The notes: a model not told the origin generated them from the letters alone. Positions 26,273 to 35,420 are shown, counted from the first letter of the stretch. The stretch is 64,000 nt of DNA from Marinicella marina (GCF_030065545.1 NZ_JASJNC010000003.1:248001-312000), one strand, 5' to 3'. Program-made: numbers and translations.

Positions 26273-26742
26273 TGCGTTTGTTTTTGGTGAGACATGCAGA
26301 TGCCAGCTTCACCAGCAGTGACGATTACAATCGACCACTTTCAGAACTGGGCAAAAAACAAGCCCAACTGAGCGCTGCTTACATCCAACAAAACACCCAG
26401 TCTGAGCGAAGCTTGATCGTTGCATCCAGTGCATTGAGAACCTGTCAAACCGCACAAATCATAAGTGATCACCAGCCCAGCGCTGACTTGTACCAAGACC
26501 GCGCTTTTTACGAAGCCAGAGTGGGCCAATGGTGTGATGTTATTATTGAGAAATCTGACGCGAGCAACTTGATTCTGGTGGGTCACAACCCCACCATGGG
26601 TTTTCTTGCCAAACATTTAAATACCAGTCAACAAGTGGCGTTTTCACCAGCTTGCGTGGCACAGTACCACCTTGAAATTGCAGCAGATGGCCTCAAATTA
26701 CCTGCTCAATACATTGACTTTTACATACCACATGCAAACTAA
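26269..26742 (+). CDS. sixA: SixA-type phosphohistidine phosphatase
   Basis: Histidine phosphatase superfamily member of 157 residues, the size of E. coli SixA (161). The N-terminal RHA motif is in LFLVRHADAS (Arg8, His9), where His9 is the catalytic nucleophile. The ASSALRTCQTAQII helix and the second catalytic His in LVGHNPTMG are present. SixA proteins remove phosphate from histidine phosphocarriers such as ArcB or PtsN-pathway proteins; the target here is unknown. The start overlaps the HD-like gene and the end overlaps the rhomboid gene by 11 bases. Confidence 0.92.
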   Translation: MMRLFLVRHADASFTSSDDYNRPLSELGKKQAQLSAAYIQQNTQSERSLIVASSALRTCQTAQIISDHQPSADLYQDRAFYEARVGQWCDVIIEKSDASNLILVGHNPTMGFLAKHLNTSQQVAFSPACVAQYHLEIAADGLKLPAQYIDFYIPHAN

Positions 26743-27340
26743 CAACCCGCTCAGCAACATACCTCCAGTGACCCGCAATGTTTTGATTGCCATTGTGGTC
26801 ATGTTCATCGCTCAACAAATTCTAGGTGGCGCCAACAGCGGTTACTTTATCCAACGTTATTTTGCTTTATTTCCCGTTGATTCTCAGTATTTCTATCCTT
26901 GGCAATTAATCACTTATGCGCTGCTGCACGGTAATTTAATGCATTTGTTTTTTAATGGCTTTGCCATTTGGATGTTTGGCTCACAAATAGAACATTATTG
27001 GGGCGAAAAAAAATACGGCATTTTTATAGTTGTTTGTATCATTGGCTCTGGCATTGCCAATGCACTGCTCAGTAACGCACCAGCGATTGGTATATCTGGT
27101 GCAGTCTACGGACTACTGGTTGCCTACGGTATGATGTGGCCCAATCACACGATTCAATTGATACTGCCACCGATTCCGATGAAGGCAAAATACTTTGTTA
27201 TCCTGTTTGCCGGCATAGCCCTGTTCAGTAGCATCAGCGCCAATAACGATGGTATTGCTCATATTGCCCATTTGGGAGGCGCCATCACGGGCTTTTTATT
27301 GATTCAATATTGGCGCAAAAAACCACCCTTTAAATGGTAA
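26732..27340 (+). CDS. Rhomboid family intramembrane serine protease
   Basis: Six-helix membrane protease of 202 residues from the ATG at 26732. The active-site serine is in GISGAVYG (Ser122) and the partner histidine in AHLGG (His180); the HGNLMHLFFN motif of the second membrane helix is at residues 66-75. A longer in-frame start exists inside sixA but adds no rhomboid sequence. Substrates are unknown; bacterial rhomboids are linked to membrane protein quality control. It is the last gene of the overlapping four-gene set and converges on rluB only 12 bases away. Confidence 0.94.
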   Translation: MQTNNPLSNIPPVTRNVLIAIVVMFIAQQILGGANSGYFIQRYFALFPVDSQYFYPWQLITYALLHGNLMHLFFNGFAIWMFGSQIEHYWGEKKYGIFIVVCIIGSGIANALLSNAPAIGISGAVYGLLVAYGMMWPNHTIQLILPPIPMKAKYFVILFAGIALFSSISANNDGIAHIAHLGGAITGFLLIQYWRKKPPFKW

Positions 27341-27352
27341 ACAAGCCCTGTA

Positions 27353-28168
27353 TCAACGGCGGCCTTTTTTCACTGATTTAACCACCAAGGTTGATACTGC
27401 CGGTTCGTACTGGGTGTCTTTGAATAAAATATCCAGCTCTTTGGCGTTGAGTTCTTTCATTTGACCTTTGCGCAAACTCTTGGGCAAAAACACAGGCCCA
27501 TAGCGCACCCTTTTCAAGCGACTGACTTGGATGTTTTGTGATTCCCACAGGCGCCTGACCTCGCGGTTCTTACCTTCCATAATGGCGACATGAAACCAAC
27601 TGTTGGAGCCACGATCCTCATCACCCGCTGCTTGGATGTCTGAAAATTTGGCCATGCCATCTTCCAATTCCACACCATTGAGCAAGTTCTCAATCACCTC
27701 AGGGGTTACCTCGCCAAAAACCCGACAGGCATATTCACGATCAATATTGGCACTGGGGTGCATCAAGTGGTTGGCAAAATCACCATCAGTGGTGAACAAT
27801 AGCAAGCCTGTGGTGTTGATGTCTAAGCGACCTATGTTCAACCATTTTTGGCCTTTGATTCTTGGTAATGAATCAAACACTGTCTTTCGCCCTTTTTCAT
27901 CTTGGCGGGTGGTCACCTCACTCAGTGGCTTGTTGTACATCAAAACCTTTGGCGTAACATGCTCGGTCTCTACCACCCAAGCACGATTTTTCCAGGTGAT
28001 TTTGTCGCCAGCTTGTAACTTCTGACCCAACACGACCGGTTTGCGGTTGATACTTATTTGGCCCAGTTTGATGGCTGCTTCAATTTGTCTTCTTGAACCC
28101 AGTCCACAGCGGGCCAAAGTTTTTTGGATGCGCTCAGTGGGCTGAACTTCAAATGTTTCTTTACTCAT
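27353..28168 (-). CDS. rluB: 23S rRNA pseudouridine 2605 synthase (RluB)
   Basis: Converts U2605 of 23S rRNA to pseudouridine. The 271 residues have an N-terminal S4 RNA-binding domain (RIQKTLARCGLGSRRQIEAAI) and the RsuA/RluB catalytic domain with the aspartate motif GRLDINTTGLLLFTTDG. The motifs MEGKNREVRRLWE and RVRYG are also typical. The ATG at 28168 overlaps the scpB stop by 8 bases. Other RsuA-family members are related, but linkage to scpB and the length favour RluB. No C-terminal basic tail longer than a few residues (KSVKKGRR) is present. Confidence 0.93.
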   Translation of the reverse strand: MSKETFEVQPTERIQKTLARCGLGSRRQIEAAIKLGQISINRKPVVLGQKLQAGDKITWKNRAWVVETEHVTPKVLMYNKPLSEVTTRQDEKGRKTVFDSLPRIKGQKWLNIGRLDINTTGLLLFTTDGDFANHLMHPSANIDREYACRVFGEVTPEVIENLLNGVELEDGMAKFSDIQAAGDEDRGSNSWFHVAIMEGKNREVRRLWESQNIQVSRLKRVRYGPVFLPKSLRKGQMKELNAKELDILFKDTQYEPAVSTLVVKSVKKGRR

Positions 28169-28787
28169 TATTTTGTACTTCTTTTGATTGTGAGTCTGCT
28201 GCAGCAGCCTCGTTGGTGTTTTCATTATTGGCTTCGCCGAATTGCAGTTCCTGCTCTAAAGTCTCAATGTCTTTGATTTCTGCCAAAGAAGGTAAGTCTT
28301 GAAGTGAAGCCAAATTAAAATAATCTAAAAATTCTTTGGTGGTACCTAACATAGCTGGTTTTCCTGGCACGTCGCGGTACCCTAAAATTCTGATCCATTC
28401 TTTGTCCATCATGTAATGGATGATTTTACTGGATACAGCCACGCCACGGATGTCTTCAATCTCACCTCGGGTGATGGGCTGTCGATAAGCAATCAGTGCC
28501 AATGTCTCTAACAAGGCCCTGGACAATTTTTTGGGCTTTTGTTGCCACATGTTTTGTAGCCAAGGTTGAACTGATTCACGGGTTTGTAAGCGGTAACCCT
28601 TGGATAATTTTTTTAATTCAATGCCACGGTCTTGGTAACTCGCATCTAAATCGTTCAAGACCTGATTGATATCATTGGCGGTTATTTCCTCATCTGGGAA
28701 TAGACCTACCAAAGCTTTCATGCTCATTGGCTCATCAAAGGCCATCAAAGCGGCCTCCACCACATTCCTTACTTGTTTTAATTCCAC
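28161..28787 (-). CDS. scpB: Segregation and condensation protein B
   Basis: Subunit of the SMC-ScpA-ScpB condensin-like complex for chromosome segregation. The 208 residues contain two winged-helix domains; the family segments ALIAYRQPITRGEIEDIRGV and GYRDVPGKPAMLGTTKEFLDYF are clear, and the C-terminal tail is acidic and disordered. The start is GTG with a GAGGG site 7 bases upstream, 3 bases after the scpA stop. Many gammaproteobacteria use MukBEF instead, so scpAB marks a non-enteric lineage; an smc gene is expected elsewhere in the genome. Confidence 0.95.
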   Translation of the reverse strand: MELKQVRNVVEAALMAFDEPMSMKALVGLFPDEEITANDINQVLNDLDASYQDRGIELKKLSKGYRLQTRESVQPWLQNMWQQKPKKLSRALLETLALIAYRQPITRGEIEDIRGVAVSSKIIHYMMDKEWIRILGYRDVPGKPAMLGTTKEFLDYFNLASLQDLPSLAEIKDIETLEQELQFGEANNENTNEAAAADSQSKEVQNNE

Positions 28788-28790
28788 AGT

Positions 28791-29621
28791 TTATCCCTCA
28801 CTCATACTTGATTGTAGGTAGATGTCTGCAAAAGGGGCACTTTGTACCAGCTCGATGGTGTGTGCTTTCAACAGTTCAAGTACCGCCAAAAAAGTCACCA
28901 AGGCGCCCTGCTTGCCTTCAGTTTTACTGAACAGTGATTTGAAGTTCACGGTTTTGGCTTTTAATAAGCTGTCAAGCACCACCGTCATCCGATCACGTAC
29001 ACTTAAAACCTCACGTTCAATGGCATGAGAAACTTTTAAGTCTGCACGCATCATGACTTCCTTGAATGCCATCACCAAGTCTTTGACAGTGATGTCGACA
29101 ATGCTTTCAATGTCTGCTTGTTTGTCTAAATAAGCATGTGCCACCCAGACTTCTCTGCCAACCCGCGGTAGGCCATCAATGTCCTCTGCTGCTTGTTTAA
29201 ATCTTTCATACTCTTGTAGGCGCCTGATCAGTTCTGCCCTCGGGTCTTCCTCCGAGTCCTCATCATCATGTGTTTTAGGTAACAACATCCTGGATTTAAT
29301 TTCGGCCAACATCGCTGCCATCACCAAATACTCTGCAGCCAATTCAAAATTCATTTTGTGCATCAGCTCAATGTACTCGACGTATTGCTTGGTGATGTCA
29401 TAGATGGGGATGTTTAAAATATCCAGGTTCTGACGTCGAATCAGATACAACAACAAGTCCAGTGGTCCCTCAAATGCCTCTAAGATCACTTCCAATGCAT
29501 CTGGCGGGATATACAAGTCAGTTGGCATGCTGGTGAAAGGTTTACCCTCAACCACCGCAAAAGGCATCTCAGCCTGTTTGACCACCGGGTTGGATTTGAC
29601 TTCTTGTTCAGACAAAGTCAA
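28791..29621 (-). CDS. scpA: Segregation and condensation protein A
   Basis: Kleisin subunit bridging SMC heads. The 276 residues include the N-terminal segment FEGPLDLLLYLIRRQNLDILNI, diagnostic of ScpA, the YLVMAAMLAEIKSRMLLP helix and a C-terminal winged helix (TFLAVLELLKAH). The start is TTG: an AGGAG site is close upstream, and a second TTG two codons later (29615) has better spacing, so either may be used. The start overlaps the YciO-type gene by 14 bases, and scpA-scpB-rluB read as one operon. Confidence 0.95.
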   Translation of the reverse strand: MTLSEQEVKSNPVVKQAEMPFAVVEGKPFTSMPTDLYIPPDALEVILEAFEGPLDLLLYLIRRQNLDILNIPIYDITKQYVEYIELMHKMNFELAAEYLVMAAMLAEIKSRMLLPKTHDDEDSEEDPRAELIRRLQEYERFKQAAEDIDGLPRVGREVWVAHAYLDKQADIESIVDITVKDLVMAFKEVMMRADLKVSHAIEREVLSVRDRMTVVLDSLLKAKTVNFKSLFSKTEGKQGALVTFLAVLELLKAHTIELVQSAPFADIYLQSSMSEG

Positions 29622-30225
29622 TCACTCCTTTGCCTTGTCGGATGATATCAACTTCGCCCATCGATAAATCAACCACCGTGGAAGGTTCTTGTGCACAGTA
29701 TCCAGCATCAATGATCGAATTCACTCGATTACCCACGCGCAATTCTATATCATCCACATCCAGTTCATACATATCAATGTCCGGAAACTCTAAGGTCGAG
29801 GTCATCATGGGTTCACCTAACTCTTCCAGCAAAGCATCAACCACCGCATGATCAGCAATTCGCACCCCAATGGTTTTGCGTTTTTGGTGTTGTAGCTTTT
29901 TCGGCACCCTTCTGGTAGCTGGCATAATAAAAGTGTATGCACCAGGTGTGTGTTGTTTTATCAAACGGAAAGCAACGTTATCCACCAATACAAAATCAGT
30001 CATTTGTGAGATGTTTTGACACATCATGGTGAAATGATGTTGTGCATCTATTTGTTTGATCTGTGCCACCACTTTGGGTGCTTTTAAGTTATCTAAGCTC
30101 CAGCCGATGGCGTAGCCAGAATCAGTCGGGTAAATAATCAAGCCACCATTCCTCAAAGTATCAATCGCTGCCTTGATTGATCTGGCTTGTGGATTATCGG
30201 GATGTACCCGCAGGATATTAGCCAT
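29608..30225 (-). CDS. YciO/Sua5-type threonylcarbamoyl-AMP synthase-like protein
   Basis: Member of the SUA5/YciO/YrdC family, 205 residues, closest in layout to YciO. The core begins AAIDTLRNGGLIIYPTDSGYAIG, and KTIGVRIADHAVVDALL is also present. YrdC/Sua5 make the threonylcarbamoyl adenylate for the t6A base of tRNA; YciO proteins are weakly active or have another role, so the specific function is uncertain. The ATG at 30225 follows a GAGGAAG site. It lies between scpA and the asparaginase-like gene, a common arrangement in related bacteria. Confidence 0.9.
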   Translation of the reverse strand: MANILRVHPDNPQARSIKAAIDTLRNGGLIIYPTDSGYAIGWSLDNLKAPKVVAQIKQIDAQHHFTMMCQNISQMTDFVLVDNVAFRLIKQHTPGAYTFIMPATRRVPKKLQHQKRKTIGVRIADHAVVDALLEELGEPMMTSTLEFPDIDMYELDVDDIELRVGNRVNSIIDAGYCAQEPSTVVDLSMGEVDIIRQGKGVIDFV

Positions 30226-30227
30226 AA

Positions 30228-30713
30228 TCAAACTTCCTCAAAACGGTTGGCTTTGCGATTTTTACGCACATGCGCTGGATCCCAAACCAAACCATTCATG
30301 ATCACCCAAACACCATTGGGTTGGGTCTGCACCGCTGCCACAGCACAGCCAATGTTAAATATGGCATCAGTGGCATTGAACCTGGCGGGTGTCAAAGCAC
30401 CGGTCATGACGATGGTTTTACCTGGAATGTTTTGCAGATACTGAGCCGTCTCCACCATGGTGTCTGTACCATGGGTGATTAAAAAATGTGATTCATCTGA
30501 TTTCTCAATCACACTTTTTATCAATGAGCGATCCTCATCTGTGATGTAAATGGAATCTTTTTTTAATAACGGCACCACTTCAAAATCAAAGCCCACGTGG
30601 TAAGTGTTCAATAATTCACCAATGATGGGTTTGCCGATTTGATAATCGCTCAAATCATCAAAGTACAATTTATCAATGGTGCCACCAGTGGTTATGATTT
30701 TTAAGTTGTTCAT
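30228..30713 (-). CDS. Half-length asparaginase domain protein
   Basis: The 161 residues correspond to the N-terminal catalytic domain of type I/II asparaginases: TTGGTIDK (residues 8-15) carries the nucleophilic Thr, and THGTDTMVETAQYL (about 80-93) carries the second Thr-Asp pair. The usual C-terminal domain, which supplies part of the dimer interface, is absent, and the next gene begins immediately, so this is a short stand-alone version rather than a recent break. Similar short proteins are known beside yciO-type genes. Whether it hydrolyses asparagine is not shown by sequence. Confidence 0.85.
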   Translation of the reverse strand: MNNLKIITTGGTIDKLYFDDLSDYQIGKPIIGELLNTYHVGFDFEVVPLLKKDSIYITDEDRSLIKSVIEKSDESHFLITHGTDTMVETAQYLQNIPGKTIVMTGALTPARFNATDAIFNIGCAVAAVQTQPNGVWVIMNGLVWDPAHVRKNRKANRFEEV

Positions 30714-30787
30714 TATGTTGTTGATTATTTATTTCAGTGCCTATTTTAGCGCCTTTTATGGGTGAATTGAGCAGTTATAATAAGACT

Positions 30788-31528
30788 ATGCTGAAAATTA
30801 ATAATTATCTGTTGGTATTGAGTTTTTTACTGGCAATGGTCTCCTTCACCAAACGCAACGATTTCACTGCTGACTTTGTGCCACATCCCCTGCTGAAGCA
30901 TGAACCCATTCAACAATCCATCAATCAACAGCCTTACAACATTGAATACCAGCAAGAGACGTTCACCATCATGCCAAAATATGACTATGAACTTTTCGGC
31001 CTGGTTGTTTCTTATCGGCTGCATGACTCTGACGGCGGCTGGATGATTCATGCACAAAATAAAGATCACATCAACGTGGCTGATTATTGTGTGGTTTGGG
31101 GTGCATCTGCCGATGCCTCCATTCTGGCTCACTTCAGCTTCAGCAATGGACAGTTTACCTGTAATTTTCAAACCCAAAGTAACCAAGCTTGGGAGGCATT
31201 CAACCAAAACCAAATTTCAAACAATCATTTATTGGCTGTAGATGAGCATTTGCGCGAGACAATTGATGAAATAAACATAGGCGATGTCATCCACATCAAG
31301 GGCAAATTAGCGCACTACATCAACCCATTAGGTGGTGAGCGTGGCACCAGTGTTGTTAGGACTGATACCGGAAATGGGGCTTGTGAAACCATTTGGGTTG
31401 AAGCAATTGGTATCATTGATTCTATGACCAGTATTTGGCGTACTTTATTAACGGCATCATTGATTGTGCTGATTCTGACTGTGTTGATTTATTTACGTGC
31501 GCCTTATGCGCCCCACAAACTTCATTGA
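30788..31528 (+). CDS. Conserved membrane protein of unknown function
   Basis: I do not recognise a named family. The 246-residue protein from the ATG at 30788 has a hydrophobic N-terminus (about residues 4-20) and a second membrane helix near the C-terminus (about 218-238), so most of it is probably periplasmic. Dense aromatic and Asn/Cys motifs (YDYELFGLVVSYR, NVADYCVVWG, GQFTCNFQT, DTGNGACETIWVE) look like a conserved fold, and I have the impression of similar proteins in other gammaproteobacteria. Starts further upstream (GTG 30737, ATG 30758) are possible. Divergent from the asparaginase-like gene. Confidence 0.7.
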   Translation: MLKINNYLLVLSFLLAMVSFTKRNDFTADFVPHPLLKHEPIQQSINQQPYNIEYQQETFTIMPKYDYELFGLVVSYRLHDSDGGWMIHAQNKDHINVADYCVVWGASADASILAHFSFSNGQFTCNFQTQSNQAWEAFNQNQISNNHLLAVDEHLRETIDEINIGDVIHIKGKLAHYINPLGGERGTSVVRTDTGNGACETIWVEAIGIIDSMTSIWRTLLTASLIVLILTVLIYLRAPYAPHKLH

Positions 31529-31572
31529 AATCAGCATTAAGCATTTGCTGTTGATTTTGTTACAATGTCGAC

Positions 31573-34197
31573 ATGAGATATTTTCTTTTAAGCCTGTTTT
31601 TGTTGGCCCAAACAGCACCGAGCATTGCCCAAGAAATCGCAGCTGAAACCGCAGCTGAAACCGCAACTGAAGTGTTAAGCTTTGACAATGGCAACCAAAT
31701 AGCCGCCCACCTGCGCAGCGAATATGGCATTGCCAAAGCTGTTTATCTGACGCAATTGGCTGAGCAATTAAGTGAATCCTTTGCATCCAAAGAACAACTG
31801 CAACAACAATGGCTGCAAGCGCTGGAATTAACTGTTGCAGAACCACTGAATTTCGCCCGCATCAACTCACATGCCCTGATGGTTCAAAGTCTGATCCAGC
31901 ACACCAATGGCATGACGTTGAACCGTTGGCGTCAAATCAATATACCCACTCAAATGCGCTTTAACAAGCCTCAACAATTCAAACCAGACACTGACACCTT
32001 CACCACATGGCTCAATTTGAATGCCCATTGGCAGTATTTAATGAACGACAAAAGAGCCAAGATAGCCTCATGGAACCCATGGGTGGTTGAAACAGCAAGC
32101 TTAAATGAAAGCAACAAAAAAACAGCAGACACAAAATCTGAAGGAGACAACAATTCGGTATCTTTGGTATTGAACTTATTGCTGGATGAGAACAGTATTG
32201 ATGCAGCTAACATCAATCAATTAAGCCTACAAACTGCGCAGGCAGACCCACTGGCTGTGGCGCTTATCAGGCAACAGTTTCACCATGAAACAGCGCATCC
32301 ACTGGCAATGGCCTATGACTGGATTGAGATTTATCAATTGCTAGAACTCAGCCCTCGTCTGTTAACCGCTGAGCAACAAAACCAACTGGCCAACATCCTG
32401 TCACGCACCACCACACAGTGGCAATCCAATGAGGCAAACATCAACCTAATCAATCCTGACTTGTTCACTTTATTGAATCAAGTTTTTATCGCGTTGCCGA
32501 ATAAATTTAAAAACCCTGATCATTCTGATCAAGGGCTTAATAATGCCATATTCTCTTTCATTACTGGCATCCAAAACCCCAACACATATTTCGCTCATCC
32601 ATTGCGACAAGACATTCAAGAAAATTTAGAAGTATGTTTGAACTTAAGCGCCCAACAAAGACCCGAACCACCTTTACCAATTGCTGACAGTCAATTTGAA
32701 TCTTGTTTGGATGAGTTCATTAATTGGGGCAGTAACTTATCTAAAAGTGCTGATTTTGCCGGCAACCTGATCAAATTAGACAACCCAGCCAGTATCAACC
32801 GAGCGGTGGAATTACCCGCTGTACAAATCATTAACAACCTCGCAATCCATGCAGCCGGTGATGTCAGTTGTAAGCAACAAACCAAAAACAGAAGTAATTG
32901 GGTCGAATGGTCGATGGCTGCAGCCACACTGGCATGGTTCAACGACCGTTGGCCAGCTTTAATGGCGACTCAGCAAACCAATCAAATACTCGAACCCATG
33001 CTACGTGCTGGGGAAAACATTTTCGATTATTCAGCTTGCATTGCCGACAATGCGCCCTTACAGACACAATTCGAAGTGGTCTTGAACAAATGGCAACGAC
33101 TGAAACAAGAAATCATAACCCATGTGAATCAATTCATGATTGAGCGTTTGACTCCCAACAGTGATGTTGACTTGTTTAAATCAATCGATCAAGTAACCCA
33201 GTATGTGCCAGAAGATTTAACCATTGGCCCATGTGATGTGGCTCAGTCTTGTGGGGCCTTCGTAACCCTTGAGCCAAGCATTGAATTACTTAACTTATTC
33301 CCAAACCATTTAAAACTGGCTGAGCAGTTTGGTCTCGGCAAGTTAGCAATCTGCTATGAGGAAGTGCAATGGGTCAATAGGGAAACGGCTCCCACGCATC
33401 TAGATAACAACAAAATTGCCAATTTTTCTGGCCAGTTGGCTTTACAATTGACTGGTAAATACCAAGAAAAAGATGTCTTCACCAAACAATTCGTCAGTGA
33501 GCAAAGTCACATCTACTTATTTGGTGAGAACAACACTGAAGTGCTCGATACGGCTTGTCCGTTGAAGCTTATTGGTAAACAAATCAACACCACATTGGAC
33601 CGCGGTACTTTTGGTTTATTACCCAATCGACTGACTTTCTTAACGGCAGCTAAAGTTGATGTCAATGCAGTGATCGATAATAATTGGCAAAGCTGGTTAA
33701 ACAGCCTTCAAAACAGCCAAGATAATTTTGTTTATTTTGATGAAATGAATGAGGTGAGATCAACACTGAATGACGCTTTTTTACAACAAGCCAATGACCT
33801 ACAACAAGAAATATACCGTAAATTAATCGCCAACAACATATCTCGCAGCAATGACTCTGCCCTATCCAGAGCCACTTTTGACTTCATCACACATCGCAAA
33901 CTACTCGAACGCATGGCAACAGGTCTCTATCCACACTTGTTGGCAGCGGATGCCAAGTTACATGCCGCCATCAATGGCCAAGAGAGGCTGGTAGACATGC
34001 AATTTTTTAGATCAGCTTTTCAAACACAGAAAAACTTGGTCGACATGCTCAATTTTGCCGATGAAAATTTCATACAACACCAAAATGTCTGGCAATCAAC
34101 CAACCTCGCTGATTCAGCGATTCAGACCAGTTTAGAGCAACTACACAGCATCCGGCAATCACACACCAGTAAAGTCGCAGAAGCTGCGGAAGAATGA
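31573..34197 (+). CDS. Large exported protein of unknown function
   Basis: I do not recognise this 874-residue protein. A signal peptide is clear (residues 1-20, ending SIAQ), and the mature part is mainly helical, with a few Cys (seven or eight), no membrane helix and no known enzymatic motif. The mature N-terminus carries three near-copies of Ala-Ala-Glu-Thr encoded by a 12-base tandem repeat. It follows the preceding membrane protein gene by 44 bases, so both may be one transcription unit. It converges with an M48 lipoprotein gene only 22 bases away. Confidence 0.75.
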   Translation: MRYFLLSLFLLAQTAPSIAQEIAAETAAETATEVLSFDNGNQIAAHLRSEYGIAKAVYLTQLAEQLSESFASKEQLQQQWLQALELTVAEPLNFARINSHALMVQSLIQHTNGMTLNRWRQINIPTQMRFNKPQQFKPDTDTFTTWLNLNAHWQYLMNDKRAKIASWNPWVVETASLNESNKKTADTKSEGDNNSVSLVLNLLLDENSIDAANINQLSLQTAQADPLAVALIRQQFHHETAHPLAMAYDWIEIYQLLELSPRLLTAEQQNQLANILSRTTTQWQSNEANINLINPDLFTLLNQVFIALPNKFKNPDHSDQGLNNAIFSFITGIQNPNTYFAHPLRQDIQENLEVCLNLSAQQRPEPPLPIADSQFESCLDEFINWGSNLSKSADFAGNLIKLDNPASINRAVELPAVQIINNLAIHAAGDVSCKQQTKNRSNWVEWSMAAATLAWFNDRWPALMATQQTNQILEPMLRAGENIFDYSACIADNAPLQTQFEVVLNKWQRLKQEIITHVNQFMIERLTPNSDVDLFKSIDQVTQYVPEDLTIGPCDVAQSCGAFVTLEPSIELLNLFPNHLKLAEQFGLGKLAICYEEVQWVNRETAPTHLDNNKIANFSGQLALQLTGKYQEKDVFTKQFVSEQSHIYLFGENNTEVLDTACPLKLIGKQINTTLDRGTFGLLPNRLTFLTAAKVDVNAVIDNNWQSWLNSLQNSQDNFVYFDEMNEVRSTLNDAFLQQANDLQQEIYRKLIANNISRSNDSALSRATFDFITHRKLLERMATGLYPHLLAADAKLHAAINGQERLVDMQFFRSAFQTQKNLVDMLNFADENFIQHQNVWQSTNLADSAIQTSLEQLHSIRQSHTSKVAEAAEE
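31639..31674 (+). repeat. 12-base tandem repeat within a coding region
   Basis: Two identical copies of GCAGCTGAAACC are followed by a diverged third copy. They encode a repeated Ala-Ala-Glu-Thr directly after the signal peptide of the 874-residue protein. The unit is a multiple of three, so copy-number change would not shift the frame. Confidence 0.8.
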
Positions 34198-34219
34198 TTT
34201 AGCAGGAGTCATACAAACA

Positions 34220-35023
34220 TCACAAGGCGCATTGTGGCTTAAGGCCCAAGGCTTGCGCTTCTTTTTCAATGGCCAATGCCCGCCCCATGAATTTTTGTAA
34301 TTTAGCGATTCGATTGGCGGGTTCTGGGTGTGTCGATAAAAATTCTGGCGGACGCTGACCGGCAGAAGCAGCGGCCATGTTTTGCCACAAGTTAACACTC
34401 TCAGTGGGGTCAAAACCAGCGCCGGCCATAAAGAATAAACCAAAACGGTCGGCTTCCTTCTCATGGTCTCGTGAAAACGGTAACATCACGCCTACTTGAG
34501 CGCCCAAGCCCAATGCCGTCATCAACGTTTGACGTCCAGCCGATCCTTCCATTGTTTGCTGACTGACCACATCAGCAACTTGTAAACCGGCTTGTGCCAG
34601 CATTTGAGCAGACATCCTTTGTGCCCCATGCCGCCACAACACATGGGCAATTTCATGACCTATCACCGCGGCCAATTGATCAGGTGTTTCAGCCACATCC
34701 AACAACCCAGTGTGTACGCCTACTTTGCCACCCGGTAGCGCAAAGGCATTGGCAGAATCATCCTCAAAAACCACCACTTCCCATTGGCGGTTGCGGTGCT
34801 CATCGGGCAAGGCATTGATGATGGCCCATGAAACACATTGGACGTAATCATTTTTGCGGGTGTTGGTAGATATTTTCTGTGAAGTTTTCATCTGGCTGAA
34901 AGCCGTTGCGCCCATTTGGCTCATTTGATCGGTACTGACCAAAATCAAGCGTCTGTCACCACTGGGTGTGGTGGCACAGGCTGATAGCATCAACACAACA
35001 CCAACAAAAATAATCTTTTTCAT
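34220..35023 (-). CDS. M48 family metallopeptidase lipoprotein
   Basis: Zinc metalloprotease of the M48 family, 267 residues, resembling E. coli LoiP/YcaL. The signal ends in lipobox LSAC (Cys16), so it is a lipoprotein facing the periplasm. The catalytic motif HEIAHVLWRHG (His123, Glu124, His127) is intact, and a downstream Glu in DHEKEADRFG (about 186-195) is the third zinc ligand. The ATG at 35023 has GGAG 7 bases upstream; a GTG four codons earlier would overlap that site. Such proteases handle outer-membrane and envelope protein quality control. Confidence 0.93.
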   Translation of the reverse strand: MKKIIFVGVVLMLSACATTPSGDRRLILVSTDQMSQMGATAFSQMKTSQKISTNTRKNDYVQCVSWAIINALPDEHRNRQWEVVVFEDDSANAFALPGGKVGVHTGLLDVAETPDQLAAVIGHEIAHVLWRHGAQRMSAQMLAQAGLQVADVVSQQTMEGSAGRQTLMTALGLGAQVGVMLPFSRDHEKEADRFGLFFMAGAGFDPTESVNLWQNMAAASAGQRPPEFLSTHPEPANRIAKLQKFMGRALAIEKEAQALGLKPQCAL

Positions 35024-35111
35024 ATACAGCTCCACGGTTTAATTAATAATCGTTATGGGCCCAGCCTCAACGTTTCAGTCGCATGAATTTACCATAACAA
35101 GATTAATTATA

Positions 35112-35420
35112 TCAGCTCAAAACCACATAACTGATAACAAAACCAATTACAAATAACACCGCATAGATCCATTTAGCTAATTGATATTGGGAACGGATTT
35201 TAGCATCTTCAACCAATTTGCCCCGATGATGCAGCCATGTCCATTCCAGTAAAATCACAAAAACAAACAACATGATGAAGACCACTGACAAGACACCGAC
35301 AAACTCTGCCCAACTGGCTTCAGCATTGATCATGGTAAAAACACCCAACAGGTTAAATATGATGATACTGACAATTAAAAGGATGCGTAATGGGGTAAAA
35401 ACAACTGCTTTTTTGGCCAT
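35112..35420 (-). CDS. Small three-helix membrane protein
   Basis: I do not recognise the family. The 102 residues hold three predicted membrane helices (about 10-30, 40-62 and 83-101), with a charged cytosolic loop HHRGKLVEDAKIRSQYQ between the second and third. There are no motifs of known transporters. A TATAAT on the minus strand lies about 26 bases before the start, suggesting its own promoter. The M48 gene follows 88 bases downstream in the same direction; joint transcription is possible. Confidence 0.65.
   Translation of the reverse strand: MAKKAVVFTPLRILLIVSIIIFNLLGVFTMINAEASWAEFVGVLSVVFIMLFVFVILLEWTWLHHRGKLVEDAKIRSQYQLAKWIYAVLFVIGFVISYVVLS

Noticed and set aside
30228-30713. Asparaginase gene read as a pseudogene broken in the middle
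   Set aside because: The frame ends cleanly, the following gene starts within a few bases, and no second half is found in any frame nearby; short forms exist in other bacteria.
31639-31674. Tandem repeat considered as a CRISPR or phase-variable element
   Set aside because: Only three 12-base units without spacers; the unit is a multiple of three, so no frame switching results.
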